A DNA stretch of 64,000 bases from Formicarius rufipectus (taxonomy: Eukaryota > Chordata > Aves > Passeriformes > Formicariidae). The stretch spans positions 844,043 to 908,042 of the forward strand of contig VXAU01001251.1 of the NCBI GenBank assembly GCA_013399695.1, in the 5' to 3' direction. The notes under the pieces were generated by a model. The model was not told where the DNA came from. It was given only the letters and a program-made list of their open reading frames with translations, and searched no databases. A program made the translations under genes and the position numbers. This document shows positions 48,741 through 62,200 of this stretch, in pieces. How positions within the stretch are numbered: the stretch's first letter is position 1; each line of letters starts with the position of its first letter.

Positions 48741-51410
48741 CACCACGGTATAACTTGCTGTAGCCTTCCCAAGGCCATTACAATATTTAAGCATTTTAAT
48801 CCTCTCTATCAGAACTCTCAAACCATTCAAACCAGAGAAAACAGAGGTTCTGAGGCACAAAACAACAAGCAAGTGCACAGCAAGAGAAGGATAGCAAAAC
48901 AGCTCTAGGTAGCCTTCTGCTGTGATTAAATGGATGAAACCTACATTAAAATGCAACTCAAGGTTAAACCAGTTAACACAAGTTAACACACTGGAAAAGT
49001 TATTTTGGTTCAAAACAAAAAAAAAAAAAAAACCAAAACATTTCAAATGTACATCTATCTGTGTGACTTACCAGGAAAGCACGTTTGTTTGGTTACAAAA
49101 GTAGTTTTTGCTGCAACTTACAAAGCTTGCTACAGTTTCATAGCCATAAAAATTCCCCCAGCAGACACCTTGAGTCGAAAGAACAAAATCCACTTCAAAA
49201 CCAAACCCTGCAAGTTCAGCCCACTAAAAAGACAACTTACTGCTGAACACCCCTTCTGAATTTTTGTTTCCAAATTTCTGTGGTTGGTGGTACTGATGGG
49301 GCAAAGCAAACTTTTTTCTCCTTTCTTTTTCTCTTCTTCCTTGTATCTTGTAAGTGCAGCACCTGATGACAACCCTGGTGATTAAAGGTCCTCCATCCAC
49401 AGATCTACAACAGCCCAAGTGAAACCTTGAGACCTCTCTGTAACATTAGCCTGTGTTGGGAGGATGGGAGGGGGCTTCAGGCATCATGTTCTAAATCCAC
49501 TCCCATTCCTGTTCACCACTGAGTAACCATATTCACATTGAATAAAACCAGACTAGAAGGTTCATTCCAACAGTGTTTCTTTTATTGCCACTTTCAAAGA
49601 AGTGCTTTCTCACTTTCTGCCTGCATTTGTGCTATGGCCAAACTCAGGCTGAAAAGCAAATTCTCAGGATGGGTATCGATGGTCCCACAGTTCAGACTGC
49701 TGTGATGAGCCTGGCTCCATTTTCTGCTCCCTCAATGGAGGGATTAATCTCACCTGCAGAGCTGGTAAAGGTGCAAGTACAGCTCCAGTTTGTGGAGGTC
49801 CTCAGCAGGCTGTGGTCAGTATGTGCTGCTGATAACGGCACTGAATGTTTGTGTAGGGTGACTTGGGGGCCTGAGGCCAACACTTAATTACACACTTTTA
49901 CAGCCATACACTTCCCAGCTAGTGAGGTGATAGCAGTAACACCTCTAGCCATGGCTTTCCCAACCATGGCTCCTGCTACCTGCACAGGACCATGGAAACA
50001 GGAGAAGCACCTGAGGGGAAAAGAACATGACATGTAGGCTTACAAGTTAGACACTCCTCTAACAGGCCAGGTCTACACAAACCATCTAGTGTCTTATTGC
50101 ATGTAAATTTTCAGACTGTTTTAAGGCATGGTTAAGGCGCTCTTCTTTGAGGTTTAAGGTACCATCCTCCTGCGCACAGAAGCTCTTACATCAATTAAAA
50201 TCCTTTTTTTGAAGTGTTGAAGTGTACAGGTGCAATCCAAACTGGCACAGCCTGCATAAAACAACAGCCCACCTGAAGCTCTACCTCATTTCTGTACCCA
50301 CAGATCTGCAGAAAACAATGCTGCTGTCACAATGAAAAGATGCTGTATTGCCACAAAACTGCACTGGCACTGAGGGAATTCATACTTAACAGTGGTTCAG
50401 CTGAAAAGGTAGTGCTTCTTGAAAAAAAGCCTAAAGCCTGTTTTTTGAGGTTCTGGGTAACCAACAGTTAAAGTGTTCTTTTCAAATCATTCATCCTAAA
50501 GTGGTCATAGACAGCAGTAGTGATTCTCATAGTACAAAAGCAGAAGAGTGAAACCCCACATCCAGTTTAAGCCTCACAGTTTCCATTACTGCTACTGTAA
50601 AGACTTTTGCAACTCCCATTTATTTTTCATCATTTCAGCTGCTAGTTTGCGGCAAATATTTTAGGGAAAAAAAAAAAACAACAACAAAACCCAAAACTCC
50701 AGAGACTGCCCATCCTTGACAGGAACAGTCCTGGCATGCCTGGAATGTGTAAAACCACAAAAGAGCCATTTCTGTTCATATTACTCCTTATGAAATCCCC
50801 TTTTAAAGAAGACTCAGCACTGGAGGCTTCAACCACTCAGCAGAGTCCCTTTAGGATTGCCTTTTGCTGTGAAATGTGATTATCAGACAGAATCCAGGCA
50901 GGTTTGGGTATCTGACTGTTGTGCCCTTTGCTTTGAACCCTGGGACCGTTATGTTCACAGCTGCCAAAATGGCCAAGCCATTCTCCTCCCCTCCTCTGCC
51001 CCCAGGTTCAGGGTAGATAAAAGCTGCACAAGGCTCGCTGCCTTACCAACACCAATTTGACTGTCAATTTGACTTATAAGGAAAAAAACCCCAAACATAT
51101 AATAAAACCCAACACCACACACAACGATTATCACTGTTACCCACACAAAAGCCAGAGCAACCACAGTGTGATTCAACAAGACCCAGGCTGCAGTGGATAT
51201 CTCTGGACACACACACGAGACAATGCACACATGGGTAGTGCAGTTCTGCAGTTCTCTGACATGTCCTTTTCTCATGCTGTTTCTACGAGGTTTTTTTCAC
51301 CCTCACTACTTGTTGTAGCACCAGTGCAATGTTGCAGCTGGGAGCGGTTGTGGGAGCCTCATGTGAGCATGGCTTTGATCAGCCCTTGCACTTAGAGGGA
51401 TACCTACCGG
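48741..51410. other. Unique noncoding stretch
   Basis: No gene recognised. Poly(A) tracts lie at about 49017-49032 and 50669-50680. Two short direct duplications occur: 'agttaacaca' twice at about 48969-48989 and 'caatttgact' twice at about 51052-51073. Confidence 0.45.
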
Positions 51411-51586
51411 GCACAGGCTGAGCAGATGCCCAGAGAGTTGTGGATACCTCATCCATGGGTTCAAGGCCAGCTTGGAAGGGATCCTGAGCAATTCAGTCTA
51501 ATGGAAGGTGTCCCTGCCCACAGCAGGGTGTTGAATTAGATGACCTATAAGGTCCCTTCCAAACCAAACAAGTCTGTGATTCTACG
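51411..51586 (+). mobile_element. CR1 LINE 3' fragment
   Basis: Landmarks 'gcccagagagttgtggatac', 'gggttcaaggccagcttgga', 'ggaaggtgtccctgcccaca', 'gttgaattagatgacctata', 'aggtcccttccaaaccaaac' and the terminus 'gattctacg' match the CR1 3' UTR in order. Confidence 0.93.
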
Positions 51587-54504
51587 TGAGCTTGCTTCGC
51601 TGAAGTGAGGAAGTGACCAACTCATGTCACTGCATTAGTGCAGTGATGCGCACAACATCCTTGTGGTGCCTCAGGATGGTCAAATCCTGCTCCTGTGTAT
51701 GTTACTAGGTAAACTTCTGATGTAATCTTCTTGATTTTTACCTCTCTTCTTTCCTTTCCTGAGCTTTCTGAAAGTTTATGGGCTTACCAGTTAGACCATC
51801 ACTACAAGCACATGTAGTGATCTGTAGTGTGAGGTTCATGTGTAGCTTGAACTTCAAAAAGCATCAGAGCAATGCCAGGAAAGGCTGAAACACAGTGCCT
51901 GTTAACACCAATTTCCAGCATTTATTGTTTGTTTTTTTGCTCCATTTTTCATGGAGACCTGAAAAATGCAAGAAACACTGTAGTTCATAAGCAAGAGGTA
52001 AGAAAACACAGGCAAAGTAGTATTTTGTACAGAACTGAAAAAAGAAAAGATAAATGATAAGCAGGAATTCCCCAGTGGGCTGAGTTTATCAGTGTGATTG
52101 CTTTCAGGACTTTTTTTTCTTGTTGTACCACATTGATTTGCATACAAAGCATCTTTAACAGGAAATATCATCTGTTCTGGAAAAGAAAAAAGAAAAAAAA
52201 AAACCAAACAAACAAGAAGGATAAGGATTTTTACTGTCAAGAGTAAAATGGCTTTTAGCACCATATGACATGCCAAAAAGCCTCTCTCCTCATGAGAGCA
52301 ACTTGCAGTAGCACATTGCATCTCCTCTTCACTCCCTGCTCTGTATCCCATCTCAGGGGCAACAGTGCATGATGCAGCTCTTCAGAAGAGCTTCCAGAGT
52401 TAGAAAATCTGAAAATAAAATAAAAACAAGCAGGTGAGTAGATTTGCATTCCAGATTCACAATTAACACAGCACCAAATCAGCTTGTAGGAAGTGGAGGA
52501 GTAAAAAGGAAAACCACCAACTTGAAAATGCAAATCTTCACCCTACTACAATCACAAGCCACAGCCAGGATTCCTACAGGCTGGGAAGGTGCTAGTAAGA
52601 ACACATTTTTCACTACTTTTTCAATGTGGTCACTTCATGAATGCAGCAGTGGCTTGTGATATGTGGTTTCATTCCTATACCATATATAGTCAGTTTCATT
52701 TCCTGAAAAGAACATGAATGGAAAAGCAGAAAACCTTCAAAATGATTGTACAGGTCCTTCTGTCCTTTCTTTCTCCTTTTGGTCTTTTATTACTACCTGG
52801 ATGCACTAAAAAAACCAAGCATTTTATAAATCAGTACAGCAGAGAAAAATGGATCTTTTCCCAAGGCTCTTAGATCTTACAGAATATAGGTTGCTGTTTT
52901 GAAACTCACACACAAACTTGGTGGCACAGCATGAAATCACAGCACTTTGTTTCAGTACAGTACACATACATAGATACATACTATTCCTCTGCACATGGCT
53001 ACCAGGAGTCATGCTTCAACCTCAGCAGGGAGCCCAGAAAGCAAGATTTGTTCCAGAACTCTTTGCAGCGGTATTGCAGGACCTCAGCTATCCTTGGCCA
53101 TCAACAGTCACAGCCCCACAGGAAGCACAACGGCGAGTAAAATCTTGCTTTACAGATGAGTAAGTGAGATGGAGTAGTTATAACAATACAGCTCTTTGCT
53201 TTTTTCTGCAGAACTCAGGTCATAGCCTCATCTGTCTGGGCTCTGTCCCTCTCCCTCAGAGGGCCCACATCATTAGCAGGGACTATAGGTCTTTTCCACT
53301 CCAGGAATCCTCCATGCTTCTCTTCCCTCCTGGCTGCTGAGAAACACTCAGGCTTGCCAAGTACAGTTACATCATCCAGGCACAGGCCAACGTCCCATCC
53401 GAGCAGCTCTGCTGCTGCTCGAGAGCAGAGCTGGCAGTTGTTGGGACCACAGGAAAGAAACGGCAGCAAACAGAATGCTGGGCTGCAGAAGCAGAAGCAC
53501 AGGCAGGAGATCTCAGCACTCACCAGACCACATGTAGATACTGTATCTAGTTTTGGTACAGGAAATATGTACAATAAACACACTGACAAACCAGAGCAAG
53601 TGAAGTAGAGGAACACCAGGGTGGCCAGGGACCTGAACGGAATCAGCTATGGGAGATGGGCTTGTTCAGCCAGGGCAAGAAATGGCTTTGAGGGATCCAG
53701 AAGCAGCTGCAGCAGCAGCAGGGAAGTTATTGAGAACACAGAGGTTCACAGAAGCAGGACCTGACCAAATGAATTCATGAGCAACTTGATCTGATCTCAC
53801 AGCTGACCTACCCAAGACCCCTTTCAGGCTACATTATCCTACAGGCCATCTTCCAACTGCCACCAGTGCAAAGGCTTTGGAGAAAGGGTAGGAATTAAGG
53901 TGCTTGAGGACTGTGATATTCCCCCAGTGTAAGACGTGGAGAAACAACCACATCCCAAGACCATGAAGGCCCAAGAAAGCACTGCTGGCACCATACTTTA
54001 TGCTCCCCTCAGGACATGACACTTGCATGTCCCACAGTGACCCACATGAAACTGTTCATCTGTGTGGCCAAGGAACCTTTGTCTGTGACCCATCTGCAGC
54101 ACATAAGACCACCTCCCTCCCCCCTACATGCACACATTCATGGAACAAGCAGGATTCCCTAAGCCTCATGTATAGCAATGACCACAGAATGGCACTCCAT
54201 ACTGCGTGAGGCTGCAAATTCTATTCCATGGGATGGTGATGCCTCAAAGAACCTTCTCTGCCCCACAAGCTGCAATGCCCTGGTATAGGATGAGTAAACT
54301 ACACTGTAAACATGGCTGTCCCCTCCTCTCCATCCCTTATGTCATAAGGGGTGTTGGAGCAATGTCTTGCTTCCAGTCAAAATAACTTATGTGGCTAAAA
54401 GACAGGAAATGTCACAACCGAGGTGAAAATGGATCTTACAGACAGCAATACTGAGCTCCATCTTCTCAGACAGATCCATGTAAACCACAAGACAAATGTC
54501 ACAT
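51587..54504. other. Unique noncoding stretch
   Basis: No gene recognised. The 149-residue minus-strand frame at 51902-52351 owes its Phe-rich run to a poly(A) tract near 52185-52203 and has no motif. Confidence 0.45.
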
Positions 54505-54645
54505 GTGCAGGAGAGGAGGAGGTGGAAAAGAAGAGGTTCATCTCCTTGTCCCAAGTCATGCAGAGCTGTAAGTGGCAGTGTAAGCAGTCAGTGGTAGAGC
54601 TGTAAACCAACCTCCTCCTCTCTGACCCAAAGTCTTGATGCTCCC
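54505..54645 (-). repeat. MIR-like SINE fragment
   Basis: On + it shows 'gaagaggttcatctccttgt', 'cccaagtcatgcagagctgt', 'aagtggcagtgtaag' and 'cagtggtagagctg', then 'ctctgacccaaagtcttgat'. This parallels the reverse-complement MIR order ('gaggttaagtgacttgcccaaggtcacacagc...agtggcagagctggg...ctgactccaaag'). An internal duplication of the 'agtggcag' segment has been added. Confidence 0.6.
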
Positions 54646-57434
54646 TGTCCCCTTCATGCCTCTTCCTGATAGCCAAGCCATGCCAGGAGGTAAAGCCGCG
54701 CTCCTCAAGGTGTACATAACCATATTTTTTTTGGAAACTATTGCCTAAGGGATGCCAGGTGCCCAGAGAAGTCAGTGCTGACCAAATATCATCTTTCAAA
54801 AATGCAAACTTGCATACACATTAAGAAACCTGTCCAGCTTAGACAATACACACACCAGTGTGTTTTGAGATGTGCTCTAGTCTTACAGGGCCTTAGGGGG
54901 CTCTAAGGGTTTAAACACATGTGATTTTTTTTCTTCCTGGAAGTGAGACCAGCAAGCATTTTTACACCTACCTATTCATAGGGGTTTATTTTCAGTAGAG
55001 AAGGGGGTATCAGATCTCTCAGTTTCAGCTTCTGCTGAAATTCCTGTGTGACCCAGGACAGCTAATTTCAAGCAGTTCTGAGTCCCCATAGTTACTTGTG
55101 CTAAACTAAATTTCTCTGACTGCACCCATACCAATGTCTGCACAAATCAGCAAGAGAAACACAGCTTCACCCAAAATCAGTACCTTGGTACAGAAATAAA
55201 GATTAAGAAATCCACCTCTCCTACTTGTTGATTAGTGAACTCTTGAAGCCAGATATGCCTTCAGAAACAACTTCCCTCTTACCACTCTCCCATTCCTCCA
55301 TCCTTTGAGCTAGTTCTCAGGGCAATACTTTGCAGCCTTGTTTGCCAGAGGAGAAGGATGCTTTCTGTCTGGGAAGCTGGGAAGACTCTGCTGGAGCAGA
55401 GCAGACCCCGGGCATGCAATTACCCAGGCAGCAGCAACAATATGTTAATTCACTGGATCACTCTGAAATGAAGCACAGTGCAAGTCTCTGGGAAAAGTGA
55501 AAAGGAGCCTGTTAAGGAAACTGTGTGAAGGCCTTGTGCACAGCAGCCCCTTGGAGTCCAGACAAGGATGGACTTTGCACAGACATCGTTTTTAGACCTG
55601 AACTGGCAGCCAGCATGTATCCTCTTCCCACCACAGGGCATCCAACAGGACTGATGGGAACCACGCTCAGTGCTGACAGGGGACAACATCCTTATTTTAA
55701 AGAGCTGCAGACATATGGATTAGTCCCTGCAAGGGATGCCTCATGTGCAGTGCATTCACCCTGGGCAGATCACAGTCAAAAAGCCATGATGCCATGTGCC
55801 CTCTGTCAGTATCCAGAGCTTTCTCGCACTTTTGTGTCTCCTTAAGTAACTCCTGCCCTCCAGCAACAAACAACAAAGCAAACACAGCAAGGACAGGAGA
55901 CAGAGACTGAAATGGTCCTTCAGTGAATTTGCTATCAGAAATCAATGCCCTCAGAAGGTCCATACTGACTCACTACCTCCTGGTGCATCATCCTTTGACT
56001 ACTAATTCCTCCAACACCCAATTAGAAACCAAAGCCCTGCAATGGCATCATGGTGGGTAGTCTTGCATTCCTGAACCAGAAGGGGTGCCTTGCTGCAAGC
56101 AGGAAAACTGCCTTCCTTCCTCAGGAAAACGGGCAGGGAAAGTATCAAGAAGATCTCCACTATCTCCCTATGTTGGACAGACTGTCCACCTGCATGCTTT
56201 GAGTGCAGCTTCCAGATGACTACAAACCTCCTTGAGGAGCATGAAATGATTTTAACACAGGCAAGTGCAGCTTTAAACCTGTGCAGCCTCTTTTAGAAAA
56301 CTTTCTGTTGCAATCCTTACAAAGATCAAACTCGCCAAGTGGAAGAGTTGCACACCAAAGCTCTTTCTGCATAAGGCTATTGCTCACAGAGCTTATATAC
56401 TGAGGTCAAGGCTCATCTGTGCCAACACACCTCTTCAGGAATGCAAGTATGGCTTTCATGCATACATCCAGCTGCTACCCTGAGGAGCAAGGGGCAACAA
56501 GAAATTTAAACTCGGCCCTTAGGTTGTACCAAAACTCCTCTGAGTTCTTGCAGAAAGACAAATCAACAGCAGTGAACATCTAGAGAAACTGCTTACCAGC
56601 TTCCGCTATGCATTGGATTTTTCAGAGACTGTTTTTTGAGTGTAAGACTAAGAGAAACCTTGTTTAAAAATGCATCTGAGTTTTGTTCTCCAAGGAGATG
56701 GGGAAAGCGAAACACAACACTGAGCTGCAAAAACAACTGCACCTAGCCATGAGCCCTGGCCTTTGCAGAACTCCTGGTGGCTGTCCCTAAATGGGAGCAC
56801 TTCATTGCCAAATGACATGCCTCAGACGAGATGAGTTTCCTGAAAAGCACTGACAACCTGTGGTTAAAAGCTCAGTTCACAGAAGCAGCTAAACAAGTCT
56901 GCTTTCTGGGTTTTGAGCTGAATTCAACACTTTCCATGTTTGCTCTCTCATAGGTTATCTGAGCTGCACAATCAGCAAAACTCTCACTGGGGCTCAGCTA
57001 CCAGGCAGTCCGTAATGGAGTTGTTCTGGAGGAAAACAGAAGTGTTACCGTGCTCATGGCTGTCCCAATACAATTAGTCATACCTGATGGAGAGATACGC
57101 ATCCTCACAGGGCTCCTACAGCCTTGCCAACAGATGAAGTCAAAATGAAAACATTCTAACTATCAACAACCAACCTGAAAGCTGAATCATGAATTCTGAA
57201 AGCAGTCTTAGTGCTACAGAGATATCTTCTCTGGAGAAGAAGACATCTGGGTTCCTTCCATCTGTCCTGTGTTTCTTCTTCCCATATAATTTCTTGATAC
57301 TCCTCAGTGAAATAAGATTTCTTCTTTCATCTCTCTCAAGCAACACTCCTCTGCTCTGGCTGAGGGCTGCTGCAGGGTCAGAAGAAGAAACCACACTTGA
57401 GGCAGGAAGAGGTATAGGCAAGAGATTGAGTGGT
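54646..57434. other. Mostly unique noncoding stretch
   Basis: A weak MIR resemblance lies at about 55040-55110 ('ttcctgtgtgacccaggaca'). No gene recognised; the 106-residue frame at 55525-55845 shows no known domain. Confidence 0.45.
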
Positions 57435-57523
57435 GGGAAACAACATCCCAGTTATCTTCTCTACATGACCTCAGACAAGTTCCCTAATGCTGCTTTGCCT
57501 CATTTCCCCACTGAAATAGCAAG
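57435..57523 (+). repeat. MIR-like SINE fragment
   Basis: 'ctacatgacctcagacaagt', 'tccctaatgctgctttgcct' and 'catttccccactgaaatagc' correspond to the MIR segment 'tgtgaccttgggcaagtcacttaacctctctgtgcctcagtttcc...'. Short and diverged. Confidence 0.6.
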
Positions 57524-58659
57524 TTTTTCCACCATGTTGGCTGACTGCCATGAGGATCTGTGTGGCAGACCTGGTGTTACCAACCTGGGGTTAACACTGA
57601 CAATAATCAGAGGAGACTGATCCTGTGTCTTAAGCTTCCCTCCCATGTCAGCATTTTGTTCAGTCACTTGGTGATCTTCAGCACAACCCTGACCATGATT
57701 TCATGCAGAACTTCTACACATACGCACTTCACAAACATCTCTGTTGGAGTCTTCTAGCTCCAAAGGTCTTGGCAAGCAGTTCCTATCACAAGAGCACAAC
57801 TGTCAGACTGGCAGCTTGGGAAGTCCACCTTCTCTCTTCAGCACTTGAGAGACAGAGTTTCATAAGACACATTTTTGCATTGACACTACTGAGTGATGGA
57901 GAAGACTGTCAAAGGAATGGCTGGAGTTCAGCTTATGGTTGGTCCCAGGGACAGAGCATCAGAATGTCACTCAGTTGTTGATCTAGCTGGGATGTTACCT
58001 GGCCAGGAGGCCAGGTACACTGATCTCAAAGGGATCCTGTGCTCACTGCGGGGAGGACTCTGGATCTATGCACACATGCATGATGGCGGAGCTGGGATCA
58101 GACACCCAGCGGTTCCTCTTGATAACCGCTATGGAATTAATTTGGAAAAAAAATTTCTTTTTCAGAAACCTCTTCCCTGGCACTGACAATTCTTTCCAGA
58201 TGCAATTTGCCCTGCCAGGGCTCACAGCAAGGTGCAAGGGGAAGCATGCCCTGCTTCACCTCCTCCACCCTGCGGGTGGCCGGCAAGACAAGAAGCTGCT
58301 CGGTGGCTCCACATCCTTTCAGAGCTCATAACCGAACCCAAATCTTCCAGATTTGGGTAATTCCCAGTCAAGTCTCAACCAAAACCACACATGTGCACTC
58401 ACAACAAAGGGCGGACACACATCGTGAGTGGGAAGCAATTGCTGTAGACTTCCATGGCAGTTGTGCATGGTGATTTTATCACCCTTATCAGCTGCAAAAG
58501 CATTTAGGCCCATTATGAGAAATACTGGAGTATTTTTTAAAGGGTGCAGTAGGTCGGGGAAGCAGAAAATCAGTGTCAGCCATAAGTAAGCATTCAGCAC
58601 ACCAAGCAGGGGCCCTTGCTTTGAGCGAGCTGCCTCCCATGGGCACAGGGACATTTACA
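57524..58659. other. Unique noncoding stretch
   Basis: No gene recognised. A short inverted repeat (arms TACCTGGCC and GGCCAGGTA, 4-base loop) lies at about 57996-58017. Confidence 0.45.
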
Positions 58660-58928
58660 CAGCCCCAGGCTTCTGCTGGAGTTGACCGGCAATGCTGGGC
58701 TCCCCAGCAGCCCCCCAGCCCAGTGAGTTCTCCCCTGCACAGAGGGATGAGCAGTACTCCAGGGAGCGCAGCGACAGTGAGTGGAGAGCACTCGCCTGTG
58801 CTCTCTACAGAGCCGATGGAAGTAGGTCAATCCTTCTGCTTTATTGAACCTTTTGGCAGGTCGGTGCTGTGCTGCCGTCGCCGCTCGCAGCTCGTCATTT
58901 CTGCCGCGTGACAGCCACATCGTTCAGA
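58660..58928. promoter_or_regulatory. Small CpG-rich segment
   Basis: About 14 CpG dinucleotides occur in 270 bases, nine of them in the last 75 (58856-58928), against a background where CpG is scarce. Frames are open on both strands through most of it (112 residues on +, 108 on -) without any recognisable domain. It could be a minor CpG island with promoter activity, a GC-rich exon, or a conserved element; AT-rich sequence with TAATTAAAT follows directly. Confidence 0.35.
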
Positions 58929-59098
58929 AGTTAACGAATTCAATACATCTAATTAAATCAAACTTGGCATCCATTCAAAACCCATCTCGTGGCTTTTTAA
59001 TTTTTTCCCTTTCCCTTTTTATTCCCTGCTGTTGGTCGTGAGAGACTCATGAGAGGAAAGATGCAAAAGAGGGTTGCCAAGGGGTGGGCTAGTTTTTT

Positions 59099-59190
59099 AC
59101 CTCTTTCTTTATCTCCGTTTTTTATCTTTGTCTTTTTTATCTTATCTCAGTTTTTTATCTCTGCTTTATCTCAGTTTTTATTTCCCTGCT
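59099..59190. repeat. (TTTATCTC)-type imperfect minisatellite
   Basis: About eight imperfect units of TTTTTATCT or TTTATCTCAG in tandem, pyrimidine-rich on +. It ends ten bases before the CR1 fragment at 59200. Confidence 0.85.
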
Positions 59191-59199
59191 GCTTTCCTG

Positions 59200-59252
59200 T
59201 CACAGAATCATAGAATCATTAAGGTTCAAAAACACTGCCAAGATCATCAAGT
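59200..59252 (-). mobile_element. CR1 LINE 3' tail (very short)
   Basis: 'tcacagaatcatagaatcat', then 'taaggttcaaaaacactgcc' and 'aagatcatcaa', the reversed last 50 bases or so of a CR1 element. A very short 5'-truncated insertion, or one later cut by a deletion. Confidence 0.88.
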
Positions 59253-62200
59253 TGTTGCAGAGCTGCTGTTTTCCTTAAGGGAATACAACAAGCCCATGTG
59301 ACATCACTTTTTATGCCTCTTTCCTCCTCCCCTACCCCAGACAAAACAACCCTTTCCACCTTCTTGTAAGCTTTCCAAAGAGTCAAACGCACCTGGCTCT
59401 GCTACTAACATTCACCACACTGAACATGGACTTGGCAAGCAAGCCAAGCTGGCATGGCTGGCAAAGGGAAGGCACATGCTGCAAGGTGGGAGCACACCTG
59501 CCACCACTAGACTGAGTAAAGCCAGAAAGCAGCAGGGAGACCACTGTAAACAGCTCATGCCAGCCAGGGTCTCCCACAGTTGCTCACACATGCAGCTCCT
59601 GACTTCCACCATACACCAACACTGCTTGATGGACATGGTCATGAACATGGGATAACACAGAAGAAACCATCCAAGACAGGATAGTGAATGGCCACAGAGG
59701 TCTTGAAAAAGACCACAGGATGAGGAGCTGCCATTTGGATGACATCCTTGGAGACACGAGGATACGCTCGTGAGCTGCCCACACTTGCCCTCTTCCACAG
59801 ACCAACACGACACTGGGATCAACCTGTCCAACTTCTCATGTCTCTTCACTATGGCAGATCTTCCATTTCTGCCATGTCCTCCCTACTCTGTGACTTCCAC
59901 CTGGAAGTCAGGACAGAGCCTGCTGCCTTTCTGTGCCATAACTTACAGATGCCAGCAAAACTGCCATGCCGGGTTGTGGCTAAAGGTGCTTGGATCACCT
60001 CAGAACATACCTGAGTGTGGAGAAAATTCATTATCTTTTCCATATCCCTCAGGTCCATAGCCTGGCTGGGCTAGGGAACTAGGACTAGGGAATACACCAG
60101 GTCCCACCAGACCAAGTTATTTATTTCAACCAAGCAGCTTCCTGCTTAGACTTATATGAAAGAGCTCTCTACTAAGAGAGGAGTATTTTATATCTGTATA
60201 ATGGCATTTTGCATAGAAATTCACCTGCAGTCTGTTCCCTGATATCTCCTCAAAGCCATACTTGGCTTAACTGTTCAAAATGCAGCTGTTTGCCTTCCCA
60301 TAACTGTAGTATTTCCTCTCCTTTAATCCACCCTCCTTCAAAATAGTTGCTAAAATACTCAAAACAACTCTGGGAAGCTCTTCCTCCAGGCTTCTAAAAT
60401 GACACCAGGCTGCAGTGTTGCTTTGCTGGCCAGCAGAAGTTGATGCAATGGAAAGGCTCCGTCTCCCAGAGGTTCAACTGCAGCAGTTGGGTGCTGCTCT
60501 CCTGGCAGGAAAGGACAGTTCATGCAAAAGCTATCACTCATGCCTTCCTCAGGACTAGGAAAAGCACTTTGAACTCCTCTGGGATGAAAGGCACCAGGAG
60601 AGTGCAAAATAACCCTCTCTCCCATGACAGTGGATGTTACACGAGTCTCTCTGTGAGCACAGGAAGTCATTTCTTTGCAAGCAAGCACACAGGAAAGATG
60701 ATGCACAATGCTCTGCCATGTTCAGGATGAGCAGTCCCCTCTGACTCCTTCCTCACCTTTAGCATGAGGGCCATGCCCCAGGCTGCACACCAGCACAGAA
60801 GTACTTCTGGGTTGGAGGAGAGTAATGGGACTACAGGATACCAATTCAGGGCAACTACCTTGGCTGCTGTGAAACAGCATATCTTGCCCAGCACCACCAT
60901 CTGTCAAGAGTCCTTCCCATGTGCTGGCTTGTTCTGTCACACATTATATGTACTTCTACATTTCTATACATTTCTTTCATACTGATCAGATATGAGCAGG
61001 GAAGTTACATGCCCTCTGTATGACAGAAGCCTGTCCTAGTCATGCCAGTGGTGCCGGGTGCTGCATGAATACAGAGGAAGAGGCAGCCTTGGAGCAGATG
61101 TGGGTAGCTGCAAAAGAAGCCAAAAAGACCAAAAGCCACACAGCACTGAGTTTTAAGCAGGGAGTCCCTCATGCTGCCCAATTAAGCATCAACTGTCCTT
61201 TGCAGGGCAAAGGGTAGTGAGAGATTCTGGTGGGTTTAACACTGAGATTGATGGGACCTGCTCTGATTTTCAAACACAGAAAGAAACAGGATAACCACTA
61301 ACTATAGAGCAAACACCATGCTCAGTGGGGTTCTGGTCTCTGCAGTGGTTTTTGCAACTGGCCTTCCTCAAAGGATGAGGTGGTGTAAGAAAGTCTCATC
61401 TCTGTATTGCACATCATTTCTCCCATCAGGAAGGATCCAGTTTACACTGATGTGAGCTGGACTGCTGGAACACATCAGGTTCTAACCTCTATAGCATAGA
61501 CCTAGGACCTGTTGGAGTGCACACAAGACAGCAGTGATTTACACTTCCAAGGTGAGAAAGAAACCAGAAACTGCCTTTGGCACTCACACATATACAGCAC
61601 ATTAATGAGTGCAAGTGAAACAGCATCCTCAGAGGAAGAGTTGTCAGCTCAGCATCTCCTTTGCACTCAACTGTTTTCCCTTGAATGAATTTCAGATGTA
61701 ACCAAGACCAAAAAGATAAACTAATTCTAATATATTTGCTCTTCTACAACATTTAGGTACACATGGGGCCAAACGGTAGGACAGGTGGACACCTCGTGTC
61801 TTTGGAACAAAACCCATGAGCTACAGAGCTTCATCATCCTTTCAGCAGCAATTTCTCTCTCTTGCATCTTCCTCTATCCCAGTTCTAGATGACTGGTCCA
61901 AAGAAAATTATTGGCAAAGATAGGAGAAAAAAATCCAGAGGGCCAGTGTTCCCAAATCCTGTGCACTCCCTCAGGTCTTCTGGATAATGGACAGCAATGA
62001 ACATCAGGCTGCCTCAGGGCTGGTCTGGGTCTCACCATGGCTGCTTCCAAACCCAACTGAGCCAGGACCAGCCTGCACTGGTCTCCCTATCCTTCCCCCT
62101 TTCCTAAAAGAGGATCCTAATCATCATCCTGAGCCCAGCCTAGCATGGTTACCAACATCAACAAAGCTCTGAGACAACTGAGCAGCACAGGGCAGCCTGA

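Noticed and set aside
51902..52351. 149-codon minus-strand frame with a hydrophobic stretch resembling a membrane segment
   Set aside because: The Phe/Leu run comes from translating a poly(A) and A-rich tract in reverse; no conserved residues elsewhere.
59412..59849. 145-codon minus-strand frame, Cys-rich
   Set aside because: No recognisable fold or spacing of cysteines, and overlapping frames on the + strand are equally open.
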